DNA of 64,000 nucleotides from Erwinia_E haradaeae_D (GCF_900698935.1 NZ_LR217715.1:682001-746000), one strand, 5' to 3'; shown: positions 10,325 to 20,899, counted from the stretch's first letter. Translations and numbers: made by a program. The notes: generated from the sequence alone by a model not told the origin.

Positions 10325-11388
10325 ACTTAATACTCCATTTATTATGTTTTTTCGTTAATGTCAGCAGATAGATAAATATTAACTTCATATAATACTTCAA
10401 ATTAATACGTATAAAACCTATATTACAATCGAATCTTCGTGAGACAGTTAAGAAGTTTTTTGCATGTTTCAATTTCAGAAACCCACTGAGTGGTCGTCAA
10501 CATTCGCACTTAAATACAGTGGAGTCATGTTTAAGGTATTTGGAAAACATGAACAATCTCTATATTGCATATTTTTGTAATACCACATACGATGAAATTA
10601 TACGCAATAAAAAAACCCACTCCTAATATTATTTTGAATTTTAGTATGAACGTGTATAACTTATACCATGCATCCTAGACATACTATCCAACACAAAAAT
10701 GCTACAAACATTCTCATCATCTAATTAATAACTAAGCGATCCTGAGATAGCATATCTACTAATATTGTTGTTTAATGTATCATGTGTGAGATCAACTATT
10801 AAATATCCTCTAATATACTAACATACCTCGTGTCTATTTTGATTTGATGTGAATTAAATTTAATACAGATTGGCGTAGAGTAGCAATATGACATAGACAC
10901 ATGACTCTCTAATTCATGACTAATGAGACAGTGGTCTGACCAATACCATCTATCACTTATAATTATACTTATGATCACGAAGTCATATCAATAATATGTT
11001 TTATTAAATATTTTATGATGAGTCGTCTATCATGGTGTGAACGCACTATGCTTTTACAAACATTGATTAATTGTCATTAAATTATATTACCCTATTGTCA
11101 ATAAAATATAGAAATAAATCGTTTGTAATATATGTAAAAATCATACAATTAATTGTTCGCAATTACCACATGTATATCACATAAAAACTAACAAGACGTA
11201 CTATTATTTCTAATAACCATGCGTTTCTGTAAAATATCATTGCTCTAAATATATATGATGTCATATTGCTCTGATTAGAAGGTGTTAAATATATGTGAAT
11301 ATATTTATTTCTTGATCTCAGGATATTTTTAGCTTTTACAAGCACACTCTATGACTTATACTGAAATCATCATGTCAGTAGTTTATTT
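10325..11388. other. gene-free stretch at the former hflX position
   Basis: About 1.06 kb of AT-rich sequence between hfq and hflK, exactly where hflX lies in E. coli. I see no frame with recognisable HflX residues, such as its GTPase motifs. It is most simply a fully eroded hflX; that is inferred from position only. No repeats or RNA genes seen. Confidence 0.6.
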
Positions 11389-11613
11389 TTATCTATTATA
11401 GTGGGAAGAAATAGAGAGAGCTGGCACTACAGTAGAAATTGCATGTTTATACACTATTTGACTTACTGTATTTTTTAACAAAATAACAAACTGATCGAAT
11501 GATTCTATCTGACCCTGTAACTTTATCCCATTGACTAAATAAATGGAAACTAACACCCGCTCACGACGTATTGCATTTAAAAACGGATCTTCTAATGATT
11601 GTCCTTTGGGCAT
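11389..11613 (-). CDS. hfq: RNA chaperone Hfq, short-tailed form
   Basis: Hfq is the hexameric Sm-like RNA chaperone that pairs small RNAs with mRNAs. At 74 residues it keeps only the core. The Sm1 region (VSIYLVNGIKLQGQIESFDQ) and Sm2 region (YKHAISTVVP) are nearly identical to E. coli, as are the rim arginines (RRER near residues 16-19), Gln8, Gln41-Phe42 and the YKH proximal-face residues. The roughly 30-residue acidic disordered tail of the 102-residue E. coli protein is absent, ending LSISSHYNR. AAGGA lies about 8 bases before the ATG. It lies 98 bases downstream of miaA and is probably co-transcribed with it. Confidence 0.98.
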   Translation of the reverse strand: MPKGQSLEDPFLNAIRRERVLVSIYLVNGIKLQGQIESFDQFVILLKNTVSQIVYKHAISTVVPALSISSHYNR

Positions 11614-11711
11614 TATTTCTTTCCTTAGTGTATACGTGGTTTATATATTATTATAATATGTGAAAACGACCATAAGTAGTTTTACAAACACTATTTTTTT
11701 TGCATAATCTA

Positions 11712-12668
11712 TTATTGATTTATCGTTTCCTTCAATATCTTTAATACTGTTTCCAAAGCAATATAAAGATTGTCACTATCTAGCCAGTGTATATCCATTT
11801 GCAAGTTACGTAGCCAAGTCATCTGTCGCTTAGCTAGCTGTCGAGTAGCGCAGACAGTTTGGTAAATCATAGTTGGATGGTCAATTATCCCGGATAAATA
11901 ACACCACATTTGGCGATATCCTACACATCGTATAGAAGGCATATGAGAATACAAGTCACCTCGTTCAAATAAAACTCGCACTTCATCTTCAAATCCCATC
12001 TGCAACATACGACTAAAGCGCATTTCAATCCGCTGGCTAAGAAGTGAACGATTTTTCGGTGCTATAGCAAACGCAAAAATATTATAGGGTAATGATTCCT
12101 TTGGAATCTTAGTTAACTCAGTGAGCGTACAACCAGTAATAAAAAAAACCTCTAATGCACGAGAGAGGCGTTGTGCGTCATTAAAATGAATTCGTTGTCC
12201 AGCAATAGGATCTATATGACATAATGTCTCATGTAATACTTTCCATCCCATTTTTTTTGCGATGCTTTGAATTCTCTGACGTACTAGTAGATTAGAAGAG
12301 GGAAGAGACGATAATCCATCTACTAAGGTCTTATAGTAAAGCATGCTACCTCCGACTAACAAAGGGATATAGCCACTTTGAGTAATTTTTTCCATCTCGA
12401 CTATAGCGTCACGACGAAACTCAGCAACAGAATATACCTCTGAAGGGTCTCGAATATCTACCAAACGATGAGATGAAACAGCCCCCTTCTCTATAGGGGG
12501 TTTTGCGGTTCCAATATCCATGCCTTTGTAGATTAAAGCGGAATCTACACTAATAAGTTCTACTCGAGCGACTTGACGCAAAGCCAGTGCTAATTCAGTT
12601 TTACTAGACGCGGTAGGGCCCATTAAAAAAATGGCCGCTGGATAGGCGTCCATAGATCGTTTATTCAT
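11712..12668 (-). CDS. miaA: tRNA dimethylallyltransferase
   Basis: MiaA adds the isopentenyl group to A37 of tRNAs reading codons that start with U. It has 318 residues (E. coli 316). Visible family signatures are the P-loop region, DSALIYKGMDIGTAKP, the ALEVFFITG segment, and GYRQMW followed by TRQLAKRQMTWLR, the tRNA-binding region. The P-loop reads GPTASSKT where the family has GPTASGKT, so the glycine before the catalytic lysine has become serine (residue 22, codon 12603-12605). The frame is otherwise undamaged. The mutL gene that normally precedes it is gone. Confidence 0.97.
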   Translation of the reverse strand: MNKRSMDAYPAAIFLMGPTASSKTELALALRQVARVELISVDSALIYKGMDIGTAKPPIEKGAVSSHRLVDIRDPSEVYSVAEFRRDAIVEMEKITQSGYIPLLVGGSMLYYKTLVDGLSSLPSSNLLVRQRIQSIAKKMGWKVLHETLCHIDPIAGQRIHFNDAQRLSRALEVFFITGCTLTELTKIPKESLPYNIFAFAIAPKNRSLLSQRIEMRFSRMLQMGFEDEVRVLFERGDLYSHMPSIRCVGYRQMWCYLSGIIDHPTMIYQTVCATRQLAKRQMTWLRNLQMDIHWLDSDNLYIALETVLKILKETINQ

Positions 12669-14389
12669 TTGTTCACATTTCTATCATTCCTAATCTGCAT
12701 GACTTCAAATATCTAACAGATTCAGCTATTCCAATATTTTTACATCTTTTCATGTCTTCTAAAGCACCGATAGATTATGAATAAGTGATTACATTTATAT
12801 TTTGTAAAATATTTTCAGCTTATCAGATAAAAATCTGAAACACCGTTATCTCTACAATAGATAGATTTATACCATATACATACAAGTACTGATCGATGTC
12901 ATAATGTGAAATACCAATATATCATGCATTTAACTCATCTTATAAATCTCAGTTTGGTTATGGAGTGCAAGAACAAGACTTCTTGGAGATACGCCATCAT
13001 TTTATTTGAATGCCATTAGATTCTTAGGGAGCACTCAAACATACAATTTACTACTCCTTGTCTTTTAGATTACACTTCTAGTGGCAATCTAATGTGATTG
13101 ACATACGTCTCTAAACTATGCGCATATCTAGCACTAACACTAACACTAACACTAACACTAACACTAACACTAACACTAACACTAACACTAAATAGTGTAT
13201 CTGATTACTGTAATGCTACACTATCGTACACATCTTCTTAACTCTTAGAATGAAGAATCTCTTAATGATATTATATATCTTTTATAATGAATAATAAATC
13301 TACTATCACTGTTTTAGTTGCAACAGAAAGTTGACGCTATTTGTATACTGATGACATATGTTACCCTTCACTATAACTACACAACATAATGGCACATAAT
13401 GCTTCTCATAACATATGCATGGATAAAAAACTGGCTGATGGAATATTGAATGCGCTCTTGTTCATATAACACTTTTCAAAAACTTAAAATGGCATGGTAG
13501 CATGAATTTATAAAACCTGATCCATGATTTTAAATGATGTTTACTCAAACTAAGCATCCTAGATAGTGCTACGACCATAATATAGGTTTAATATCAGTTC
13601 GTATCATTACGTATAATGGATAACTTTTATAGTTTAATCTTTTCAATACTTATTCAATTATCAAAAAAAAATATAATGTTTCAATAGCATTCCGTGGCAC
13701 ACATGGAGTTAAGGGAGTCTTTAGTGTGCAGCAACTAAAAGTCTACTATGTAATGATCACACACCATATTATAAATGGTATGATCATGCTATTACAACGT
13801 ACAGGCGGGATATATAAAGACAATGATCGCTGACTCTACAAGACAAAAAACGGAATCTGTATCTGCTATCAACATTTACTCATTATTCTCTAATGAATGA
13901 TCTCTCTCAGACGGAAAATTTCATCACACTCGATGTCAAATGACAATAATCCAAGATCAGATTGCTTCGATTAATCATCATAATATGATTCTCATAAAAA
14001 AATAAAAGATGAACAAAACAGAAGATCACACCAACATAGAGGAACGCTAAAAATTTTTTCTCACCACATGTCATGTACATGATCCTATACTCAATGAACA
14101 ACATTTACTCATTGAGCAACTCTACTATAAATTTAAAATCGTCTGCTTAAAATCCCTTTTGAAACAATGAAGTGCTCTTGTAATAATTATTTAATTATAT
14201 ATGATATTTTATCATATTATCGCCGTTTTTAAAGGTTATATTATAATCATGAGTAGCCATCTTGACATGGTAGCTGGAAGTTGTGCCTAATAAATATTGA
14301 GCATTATTCATTATAGGATAGTATAGGAATGATACGAGGTTATATCTTACCACTACTAGGTATAATCCTTTTCTTCCTGTTGCGATAGA
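12669..14389. other. gene-free stretch at the former mutL position
   Basis: About 1.72 kb between amiB and miaA, close to the size of mutL (about 1.85 kb in E. coli), and mutL occupies this slot in enterics. No MutL ATPase motifs are readable in any frame. It contains the CACTAA tandem array at 13132-13191 and a 15-base direct repeat (CAACATTTACTCATT) near 13870 and 14099. Loss of mutL is inferred from synteny. Confidence 0.65.
13132..13191. repeat. perfect tandem array, (CACTAA) x 10
   Basis: Exactly ten head-to-tail copies of the hexamer CACTAA (TTAGTG on the other strand), 60 bases without a single error. It is flanked by unrelated AT-rich sequence inside the degraded mutL position. In one frame it would read His-stop, so it is not a coding repeat on that strand. 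Perfection suggests recent slippage expansion. Confidence 0.98.
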
Positions 14390-15664
14390 TTATGGTCGTT
14401 GTCTCTGCTCCTGTCTGTTACATGATGGTGGATGTAATAAAAAGTAAGTATGCAGACCATGATAAATAGACTGAGTAATTTTATTTCGGTAGATATAACT
14501 CCCTAGCAATCTTTCTTCTCTTGGATTGCTAATAAAACCTATTTCAATTAAAAGAGATGGAACACAAGGGGATCGCAAAACGCCAAAGCTTGCATACGCT
14601 GGTTTGTTCTTATGTAAAGGGCTAATACGTTGTAATTGAGCGAGAACTGTAGTAGCTATACTGTATCCTACTTTCTGTGAGTGATCAAATTGTAGATCAA
14701 GTAAAACCTGATGTAAATATGGATCATTCTGCGTATGACCCTGTAGACCTTTTTTAGTCTTTACTAAACACTCACGCGTCTTTTCGTACACTTCTAAGTA
14801 ATGCGCCATTTCATGATCAACGCGACGATTCGATAAAACCCACGCAGATGCACCAGAGGCTTGATGATTCGGTGCAGAATCTACATGAATTGATATTAAT
14901 ATATTCGCTTTTTTTTTATAAGCTATCGCTGAGCGTTCTTTAACAGAAATAAAATTATCACCATGACGAATCATAACCCCTGTAAACATAGGATCAGAAT
15001 CTAGATATTGCTTTAGTTTATGCGCAATAGCCATAGTGACATTTTTTTCTTGTAAACCACCTCTTCCAATAGCTCCAGGATCTTGTCCGCCATGCCCAGC
15101 ATCAATAGCAACTATGATCTTACTGCTTTTACAGTGTAAATTCAAAGTCTGATCTACATGAATCATCTTTCTTATATATTCTTGAGTATGCTTTCTTTTG
15201 GAAAGTGCAGTTCTGGATTGGCGAATCGCCTGAGTCCCTAATGGTTTAGTGTAGAAAGGTTTCTTGAGTGAAACCTCAGGAAGAAAAATAGTAAATAAAA
15301 CATGATAACGAGCACCAATATACCGGTTCATTACCTTCATTTTACAACCGTTACTAACCTTAAAAACCAGGCGGGTGTTATGAGTTTTTTGGTTTATACT
15401 AGCCCGAATGTGTGTTACAATTTTCTTTCCTTGAAAACGATGTGGTAACCCACATAGTATAGCACTATGAGAGATATCTAGTACTATACGATCAGGTTGA
15501 CGTAAATGAAAAATAAAGTACACTGGTTTCGCGGAAAATACCAGTTTGATTTTCGCTAACTTTCTACTATTAGAAACATCTATATCTAATAGATTAGCAG
15601 CGTTGGAAGAACACAAAAAAAAGAACAGCATTATAAAATACCAGCTTTTATACTTTAACAACAT
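14390..15664 (-). CDS. amiB: N-acetylmuramoyl-L-alanine amidase AmiB
   Basis: AmiB is a periplasmic zinc amidase that cleaves septal peptidoglycan for daughter-cell separation, normally activated by EnvC. It has 424 residues (E. coli 445). The order is a signal peptide of about 22 residues, an AMIN domain (about 23-130), a basic linker shorter than in E. coli, and an Amidase_3 domain (about 182-410). The zinc ligands are His191 in AIDAGHGGQD, Glu206 and His260 in SIHVD. The catalytic glutamate is Glu374 in LLIEIGF. Identity to AmiB rather than AmiA or AmiC rests on the AMIN domain and the HSQKVGYSIA region. It heads the amiB-miaA-hfq-hflKC set. Confidence 0.97.
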   Translation of the reverse strand: MLLKYKSWYFIMLFFFLCSSNAANLLDIDVSNSRKLAKIKLVFSAKPVYFIFHLRQPDRIVLDISHSAILCGLPHRFQGKKIVTHIRASINQKTHNTRLVFKVSNGCKMKVMNRYIGARYHVLFTIFLPEVSLKKPFYTKPLGTQAIRQSRTALSKRKHTQEYIRKMIHVDQTLNLHCKSSKIIVAIDAGHGGQDPGAIGRGGLQEKNVTMAIAHKLKQYLDSDPMFTGVMIRHGDNFISVKERSAIAYKKKANILISIHVDSAPNHQASGASAWVLSNRRVDHEMAHYLEVYEKTRECLVKTKKGLQGHTQNDPYLHQVLLDLQFDHSQKVGYSIATTVLAQLQRISPLHKNKPAYASFGVLRSPCVPSLLIEIGFISNPREERLLGSYIYRNKITQSIYHGLHTYFLLHPPSCNRQEQRQRP

Positions 15665-16480
15665 TCTTTTATTTGTTGACTAACATGCGTTATAAAATCA
15701 CTTGGAAAATCACTAATCCTTCAAACAATAACTCTAAAGATAATTAAATATTATGATCACAATATAGGTACTAATAAGATCCAGTCATGATATTTAATAT
15801 CAATAAGTGGATTTCACACAATACTTTCTATAAAAAAGAAACACCTAGTATACCGACACATTCTACCTTTTTTCATTGTCACATACAATGCCATTGTACT
15901 CCTCCACCTAACATAAAATATGTACACACTTGTATCCAATAGTACATCTAGGTAATATGTTTCTATATATTTGTATTATATATATTCTGACATGATGCTT
16001 AATTACCACATGAATACAATCTTTCCAGCAACACAATAAATCACAGATAGATTAATACTATCTAATAATAATTAGAGATTGTTATGATATTGAATGTCAT
16101 ACAACTAAATGCATTGACATACGTCACAAATGAGTACTAGCACATAGAAACAAACACAAAACGCCTAGAAATGAAATTATTTTCAACTTATCTTAACAAC
16201 CATACTCAATAAATATTTAATATTAATCACGGTTACTGCTCAATCATATGAATCATTATCACTGAGTAACGTGCTTTCTATTAAGAACTATACATCTAGT
16301 ATAACTCATACTCTTAGGAGTTATACTATGTACTATAGACACTCTAATCAATACAACCTTCTGACATCATGTTAATACTATATGATTTTCGTGATGACCT
16401 ATAGCATGATATCATTTAAAGCTCTATATAAAAACTGTGATATCAATTCCAACACACTACTATGGAGTTAAAACAGGAAG
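15665..16480. other. gene-free stretch upstream of amiB
   Basis: About 0.8 kb between divergent amiB and epmA. In E. coli tsaE and nnr precede amiB, and neither is visible. An 11-base inverted repeat with a 10-base loop lies at 16297-16307 and 16318-16328. This arm length is near chance level in AT-rich DNA. Confidence 0.6.
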
Positions 16481-17455
16481 ATGAATACCTGGCGCCCCAG
16501 TGCTTCCATTCTTAATTTATTTCAACGCGCAAGCATTATCGCTAAAGTCCGACGTTTCTTTGCTGATCGTACAATCTTAGAAGTAGAAACCCCTATACTT
16601 AGTCAATTTACTGTAACTGATGTGCACATTTTCCCTTTTCAAACATATTTTTTACGACCTGGAGAGCCAGAAAACAAAGCTCTTAAGCTCTGGTTAACAA
16701 CTAGCCCAGAATATCATATGAAAAGATTATTAGCAGCAGGGAGTGGCCCAATTTATCAATTATGCCACAGCTTTCGTAATCAAGAGATAGGACGTTACCA
16801 CAACCCAGAATTCACAATACTAGAATGGTATCAACCAAGCTATGACATGCGTCGTTTGATGGATGAAGTCAATGAGTTCTTGCAGTATATACTACAGTGT
16901 GGATCGGCAGAATTTCTTTCATACCAAGCAGCATTTCTACGTTACCTCAATCTTGATCCTCTGTTAGCAGATATGCATCAGATAAGAAAAACAGCAAATA
17001 CATTAGGCGTAGGAAATGTATCGCAAAATGAAGAAGATAGAGATCGTTTGTTAGAACTTCTTTTTATTAGTGGAATAGAGAATAATATCGGTAAAGAAAA
17101 ACCAATATTCATTTACCACTTCCCTGCCACGCAAGCTGCACTGGCTGCAATAAATAAATACGATCACCGTGTTGCAGAACGTTTCGAAGTCTATTTTCAA
17201 GGGATAGAGCTTGCCAATGGTTTTCATGAGTTAACAGATAGCCATGAACAGCTTCAACGTTTTAAAAAAGATAATCATAAACGTGCTGCGTCTGGACTGC
17301 CCAAGCAACCTATTGACACCTATCTAATAGATGCTCTCTCTCATGGAATACCAGATAGCTCTGGCGTTGCGTTAGGCATTGATCGCTTAGTCATGTTAGC
17401 CTTACAAGCAGATCAACTCAGCGATGTTATTACGTTTACAGTGGATCACTGCTGA
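16481..17455 (+). CDS. epmA: EF-P--(R)-beta-lysine ligase EpmA
   Basis: EpmA is a class II lysyl-tRNA-synthetase paralogue. It attaches (R)-beta-lysine to a lysine of elongation factor P, helping ribosomes through polyproline stretches. It has 324 residues (E. coli 325), collinear throughout. Class II motifs are visible as motif 1 (LEVETPILSQ), motif 2 (CHSFRNQEIGRYHNPEFT) and motif 3 (GVALGIDRLVML). There is no anticodon-binding domain, as expected for EpmA. The start at 16481 matches the E. coli N-terminus; AGGA is only two bases away, and GGAG at 16464-16467 is a more distant alternative ribosome site. epmB and efp are not in this window. It is convergent with mscM. Confidence 0.97.
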   Translation: MNTWRPSASILNLFQRASIIAKVRRFFADRTILEVETPILSQFTVTDVHIFPFQTYFLRPGEPENKALKLWLTTSPEYHMKRLLAAGSGPIYQLCHSFRNQEIGRYHNPEFTILEWYQPSYDMRRLMDEVNEFLQYILQCGSAEFLSYQAAFLRYLNLDPLLADMHQIRKTANTLGVGNVSQNEEDRDRLLELLFISGIENNIGKEKPIFIYHFPATQAALAAINKYDHRVAERFEVYFQGIELANGFHELTDSHEQLQRFKKDNHKRAASGLPKQPIDTYLIDALSHGIPDSSGVALGIDRLVMLALQADQLSDVITFTVDHC

Positions 17456-17594
17456 TACTATAAAAACAGCCATATTTAAAATTTACATCACCACTGCTCT
17501 GAATAAATCACTATGGATTACTGGCTCATGCGGAAAGCTTCACAGCATTTTATACACACTTAAATTACTTAATGTTCATAATCCATAATATATT

Positions 17595-20500
17595 CTATTT
17601 AAAATCGCTTTGAGATTGGAGAACTTCCATGCGTACTTGCAATGCTGGAGATTGCACATCTATATTATTCTCTTGAAAACCTAATAATATTAGTCGATGA
17701 AGATCATGACGTAATGGCATTCGGTGTTCCATCTCCGCAGCATGAACACGTAACTCAAATGATTGTAAACCCTGTTGCAAATCTACTAAAAAAGCTTCTG
17801 GTGTTGGATTTTTTAAGACAAAACGACAACTACCTGCAGCGTCTAGTAAAACCTTTACTACCTCTTCAGTATTAGCACTAAGTGATGCTGGAATACTTAA
17901 TACCACCCTGGTGACAGAATCTGACAATGACCAGTTAGTAAACTGCTCAGTAATGAAAGACCGATTTGGTACAATAATCTCTTTACGATCCCAATCAGTG
18001 ATCGTAGTAGCTCGAGTATTAATACGTGTCACACTTCCAGTTAGATTACGAATAGTGACTGTATCACCAATTCGGATTGGTTTTTCAAATAAAATAATTA
18101 ACCCCGAGATAAAATTCGCAAATATCTCTTGTAATCCGAAACCTAATCCCAAACTTAAACCAGCAACTAACCACTGTAATTTTGACCAATCAATACCGAT
18201 TAATGAAAAACCGGTTAAACTACCCAGTAAGACAATAAGATACTTACTAGAAGTAGTAATTGCATATCCTGTACCTGGCATCAAATTGATGTGCTGTAAC
18301 AGTACTAACTCTAATAAAGCAGGCATGTTACGTACTAATTGAGTAGTAATAAGAAATACGAGAATAGCATGCATCACTGACCCCAGTGTTATTGGTTGTA
18401 CGGTATCAACACCATGCATCATGCTACTAACATCCCAAAGATGAATATTTTCTAAAAAACTAAATGCAGCATGAATCTCAGACCACAAAGCAATGATAAA
18501 TACTAAAGCAATTAAGGTAAGGAGAGATCGGACGAGTCGCAGTGATTGCGTACTAATAGAATCTAAACTCATATTTCGTTCTTCGCTCTCAATATGATCA
18601 ACCATACCTCTTTGAGTAGATAGCCCATCATCAATACGAGCGCGTTGAGAAAGAATCTCTGCACGGCGTATACGCGCTCGATCAAAAGCAATTCGACGTC
18701 TCTGAATTAACATCCAACGACGAATAATACAATACACCACTAACAGAACAAATCCGATAGCTAGCGATATACCTAATCTAGCTAATAAAGCTTGCGCAGT
18801 GTCTAGATAGCCAATACACGTCGCTAAAATTGCTACTACTGGAGTGACAATGATCATGTTCCAAACAATATTATTCATTACATGAGCAACATTACCGCGA
18901 TGATTTAAATATAGCGGAATACCAGCACGTTTTAATGTGCCTGCCATCATACTTAGAAGTCCGCAAATAAGCATAAAGCACATGCGACCCAATGTAGAAG
19001 AAAATCTATAATCTAAGAAGTTCTCAAAAGAGATAGACATGATAATTAAAGGCACCATAATCCAAAGACATAATGTATAACAACGCATAGCAAGCACTAC
19101 TTGATGCTTTGGCCATCGAAAATGCACAGTAAATAGACCATTTTCGCAAGCAAAAATCTTACAAATCATCAACCCCCACAGCAACGGCACGCTAGCAACA
19201 ACACCCTCTCCTATAGCTACTGCAATCGAGTAAGGCCAAGAATTCTGTAAACCATATCCTAATGCTTCTAGTAACATGGGTAATGGAAGGGAAGCCAAGA
19301 TAGACCAAAACAAAGTACGTATTGTGAGATTGAAGTTATCTTTGGTAACTTTCCCCACCTTTCCTGAAGCACGTTTAAGAAAATCATGAAAATGACGGCG
19401 TGAACTTAAGCTACAAAAAACTAACAAACCAGATAAAAAAAGAGGTAATAACGTAGTTTGACTGGTGAACATCATTACAAGTGCTTTACCTAATTGACCC
19501 AGTACATCCGATGAAAATAATATTCTTAAATCATTTAACCATGCACGAGGGTAATTAAAATTCATTGCATTGACATCAGGTGTCCAAAATAAATAACGAT
19601 GAGTTGCATCTTTTACTTCATTAAATGCCTCAACTAATTGACTATTGGCCACATTTAACTTAGTTAGCTCTAGTGTAAGAACATCAGAACCAGACAATAA
19701 TGAAACTAACAGCTCATGCTCAATTTGAAATTGTAACAAAAGAAAATTTTCTTGCTCTGTGGTTAATGCAGCATCCCTATGCTGCTTGAAAGAATTTTTT
19801 CTTTCAAAAAGATCTGAATAATATAAACGTTTAGCACGTAACTCAGCCATTTCTCTATCTAACTGCTGTGGTTTTAGGATTTTTGGAAGACGCGCTACTA
19901 ATCCCCTTAATGCTTCCCCAAGTACATTAGAGGCGCCTAACCACTGGGACTGTTCACAGATAGTACTTAGTGCCTGACGAATCTGAATCGTCTGCTCAGC
20001 GGCAGTCCGCTGCTGAGTAACTACTCGCTCCCTACGCAAAGCCTGTTTTTTGAGTTCTTCAGAGAGCTGGCAATTAAGCTGCCATTGCTCGATCACAATA
20101 CGCGGCATTCCCTCTATATTGGCTTCTAGCTGCTTATTAGCACCTAGGGATAGATCTACCTCATTTCGCTTGTGACTATATGGCTCATTACGCAATACTG
20201 GTGGTATGCTCTTGAGAGAAAAATCCTGCTGCTGATAAATCTTAGCATACGTATATAGAAGCTCTTTCCGATGCTCAGCTAAAAATTTTTCTATCTTGAG
20301 TTCATCAACTCGAGATTTAAGTATATTCAGCTCTTTTTTTTGTTGTATTAAGTATGATGTTTTGTTTATAGTACTTAAAGGAGCTGGCGCGAGTAATTGA
20401 TGGTTGACTTGATGTAAAAAGATACAAAATCTATATTGACTCTGTAACAGAGCAGATAATGAATGACTCATTTTTTGAATACAATTATACTCTGACTGCG

Positions 20501-20891
20501 CTTTCCAGCTATCCGCTATTATCTGGTTATTAAATTGCACATTTTCTTGCTTAAAATCGCTAAATCCCATATTGCTACACGCTGGTTTACATGACGGGTT
20601 TTTCGTAAAAATCTGCGGATGTGATTCGTGAGACTGTTTGCGAAAATCATTAATAACCCGCAGATATTCTCGAACCAGATCCATTGCTTTCTCATATTCT
20701 TCTATCGACTGCAATGATATAGAATGAATATCATGGCTCCATTTATCCTTGATGATGCTATTTATCTTAAGCTTTACCTCCTCATGTTCCTGCTGCAGGT
20801 TTAATGTATTTTGTGCATTAGAAAAATGCACTGGTTGTAGAGCGATCCAACCTACACAAGTAAAAAACAACAAATAGAACATCATAATCAC
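17595..20891 (-). CDS. mscM: miniconductance mechanosensitive channel MscM (YjeP)
   Basis: This is a giant inner-membrane channel of the MscS family that opens on osmotic downshock. It has 1098 residues against 1107 in E. coli. The order is a signal-like hydrophobic N-terminus, a long periplasmic coiled-coil-rich domain (about 30-480), a multi-helix membrane region (about 490-880), and the MscS-type pore and cytoplasmic beta domain (about 890-1085). The pore region includes GLGFGLQEIFANFISG and the motif RIGDTVTIRNLTGSV. It starts at GTG 20891, eight bases after the psd stop, in the same psd-mscM order as E. coli. Keeping a 3.3 kb channel gene intact amid so much decay suggests selection; that is an inference. 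Confidence 0.97.
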   Translation of the reverse strand: MIMMFYLLFFTCVGWIALQPVHFSNAQNTLNLQQEHEEVKLKINSIIKDKWSHDIHSISLQSIEEYEKAMDLVREYLRVINDFRKQSHESHPQIFTKNPSCKPACSNMGFSDFKQENVQFNNQIIADSWKAQSEYNCIQKMSHSLSALLQSQYRFCIFLHQVNHQLLAPAPLSTINKTSYLIQQKKELNILKSRVDELKIEKFLAEHRKELLYTYAKIYQQQDFSLKSIPPVLRNEPYSHKRNEVDLSLGANKQLEANIEGMPRIVIEQWQLNCQLSEELKKQALRRERVVTQQRTAAEQTIQIRQALSTICEQSQWLGASNVLGEALRGLVARLPKILKPQQLDREMAELRAKRLYYSDLFERKNSFKQHRDAALTTEQENFLLLQFQIEHELLVSLLSGSDVLTLELTKLNVANSQLVEAFNEVKDATHRYLFWTPDVNAMNFNYPRAWLNDLRILFSSDVLGQLGKALVMMFTSQTTLLPLFLSGLLVFCSLSSRRHFHDFLKRASGKVGKVTKDNFNLTIRTLFWSILASLPLPMLLEALGYGLQNSWPYSIAVAIGEGVVASVPLLWGLMICKIFACENGLFTVHFRWPKHQVVLAMRCYTLCLWIMVPLIIMSISFENFLDYRFSSTLGRMCFMLICGLLSMMAGTLKRAGIPLYLNHRGNVAHVMNNIVWNMIIVTPVVAILATCIGYLDTAQALLARLGISLAIGFVLLVVYCIIRRWMLIQRRRIAFDRARIRRAEILSQRARIDDGLSTQRGMVDHIESEERNMSLDSISTQSLRLVRSLLTLIALVFIIALWSEIHAAFSFLENIHLWDVSSMMHGVDTVQPITLGSVMHAILVFLITTQLVRNMPALLELVLLQHINLMPGTGYAITTSSKYLIVLLGSLTGFSLIGIDWSKLQWLVAGLSLGLGFGLQEIFANFISGLIILFEKPIRIGDTVTIRNLTGSVTRINTRATTITDWDRKEIIVPNRSFITEQFTNWSLSDSVTRVVLSIPASLSANTEEVVKVLLDAAGSCRFVLKNPTPEAFLVDLQQGLQSFELRVHAAEMEHRMPLRHDLHRLILLGFQENNIDVQSPALQVRMEVLQSQSDFK

Positions 20892-20899
20892 ATCATCAG

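Noticed and set aside
13132..13191. CACTAA array as a CRISPR or telomere-like structure
   Set aside because: Repeats are contiguous 6-mers without spacers, in the middle of the window sequence, so slippage expansion is the simpler reading.
13907..14104. 65-codon frame upstream of the mutL gap, and similar 60-85 codon frames in other gaps
   Set aside because: Low-complexity Ile/Phe/Tyr/Leu composition, no ribosome site, no family motif; typical of AT-rich noncoding DNA.
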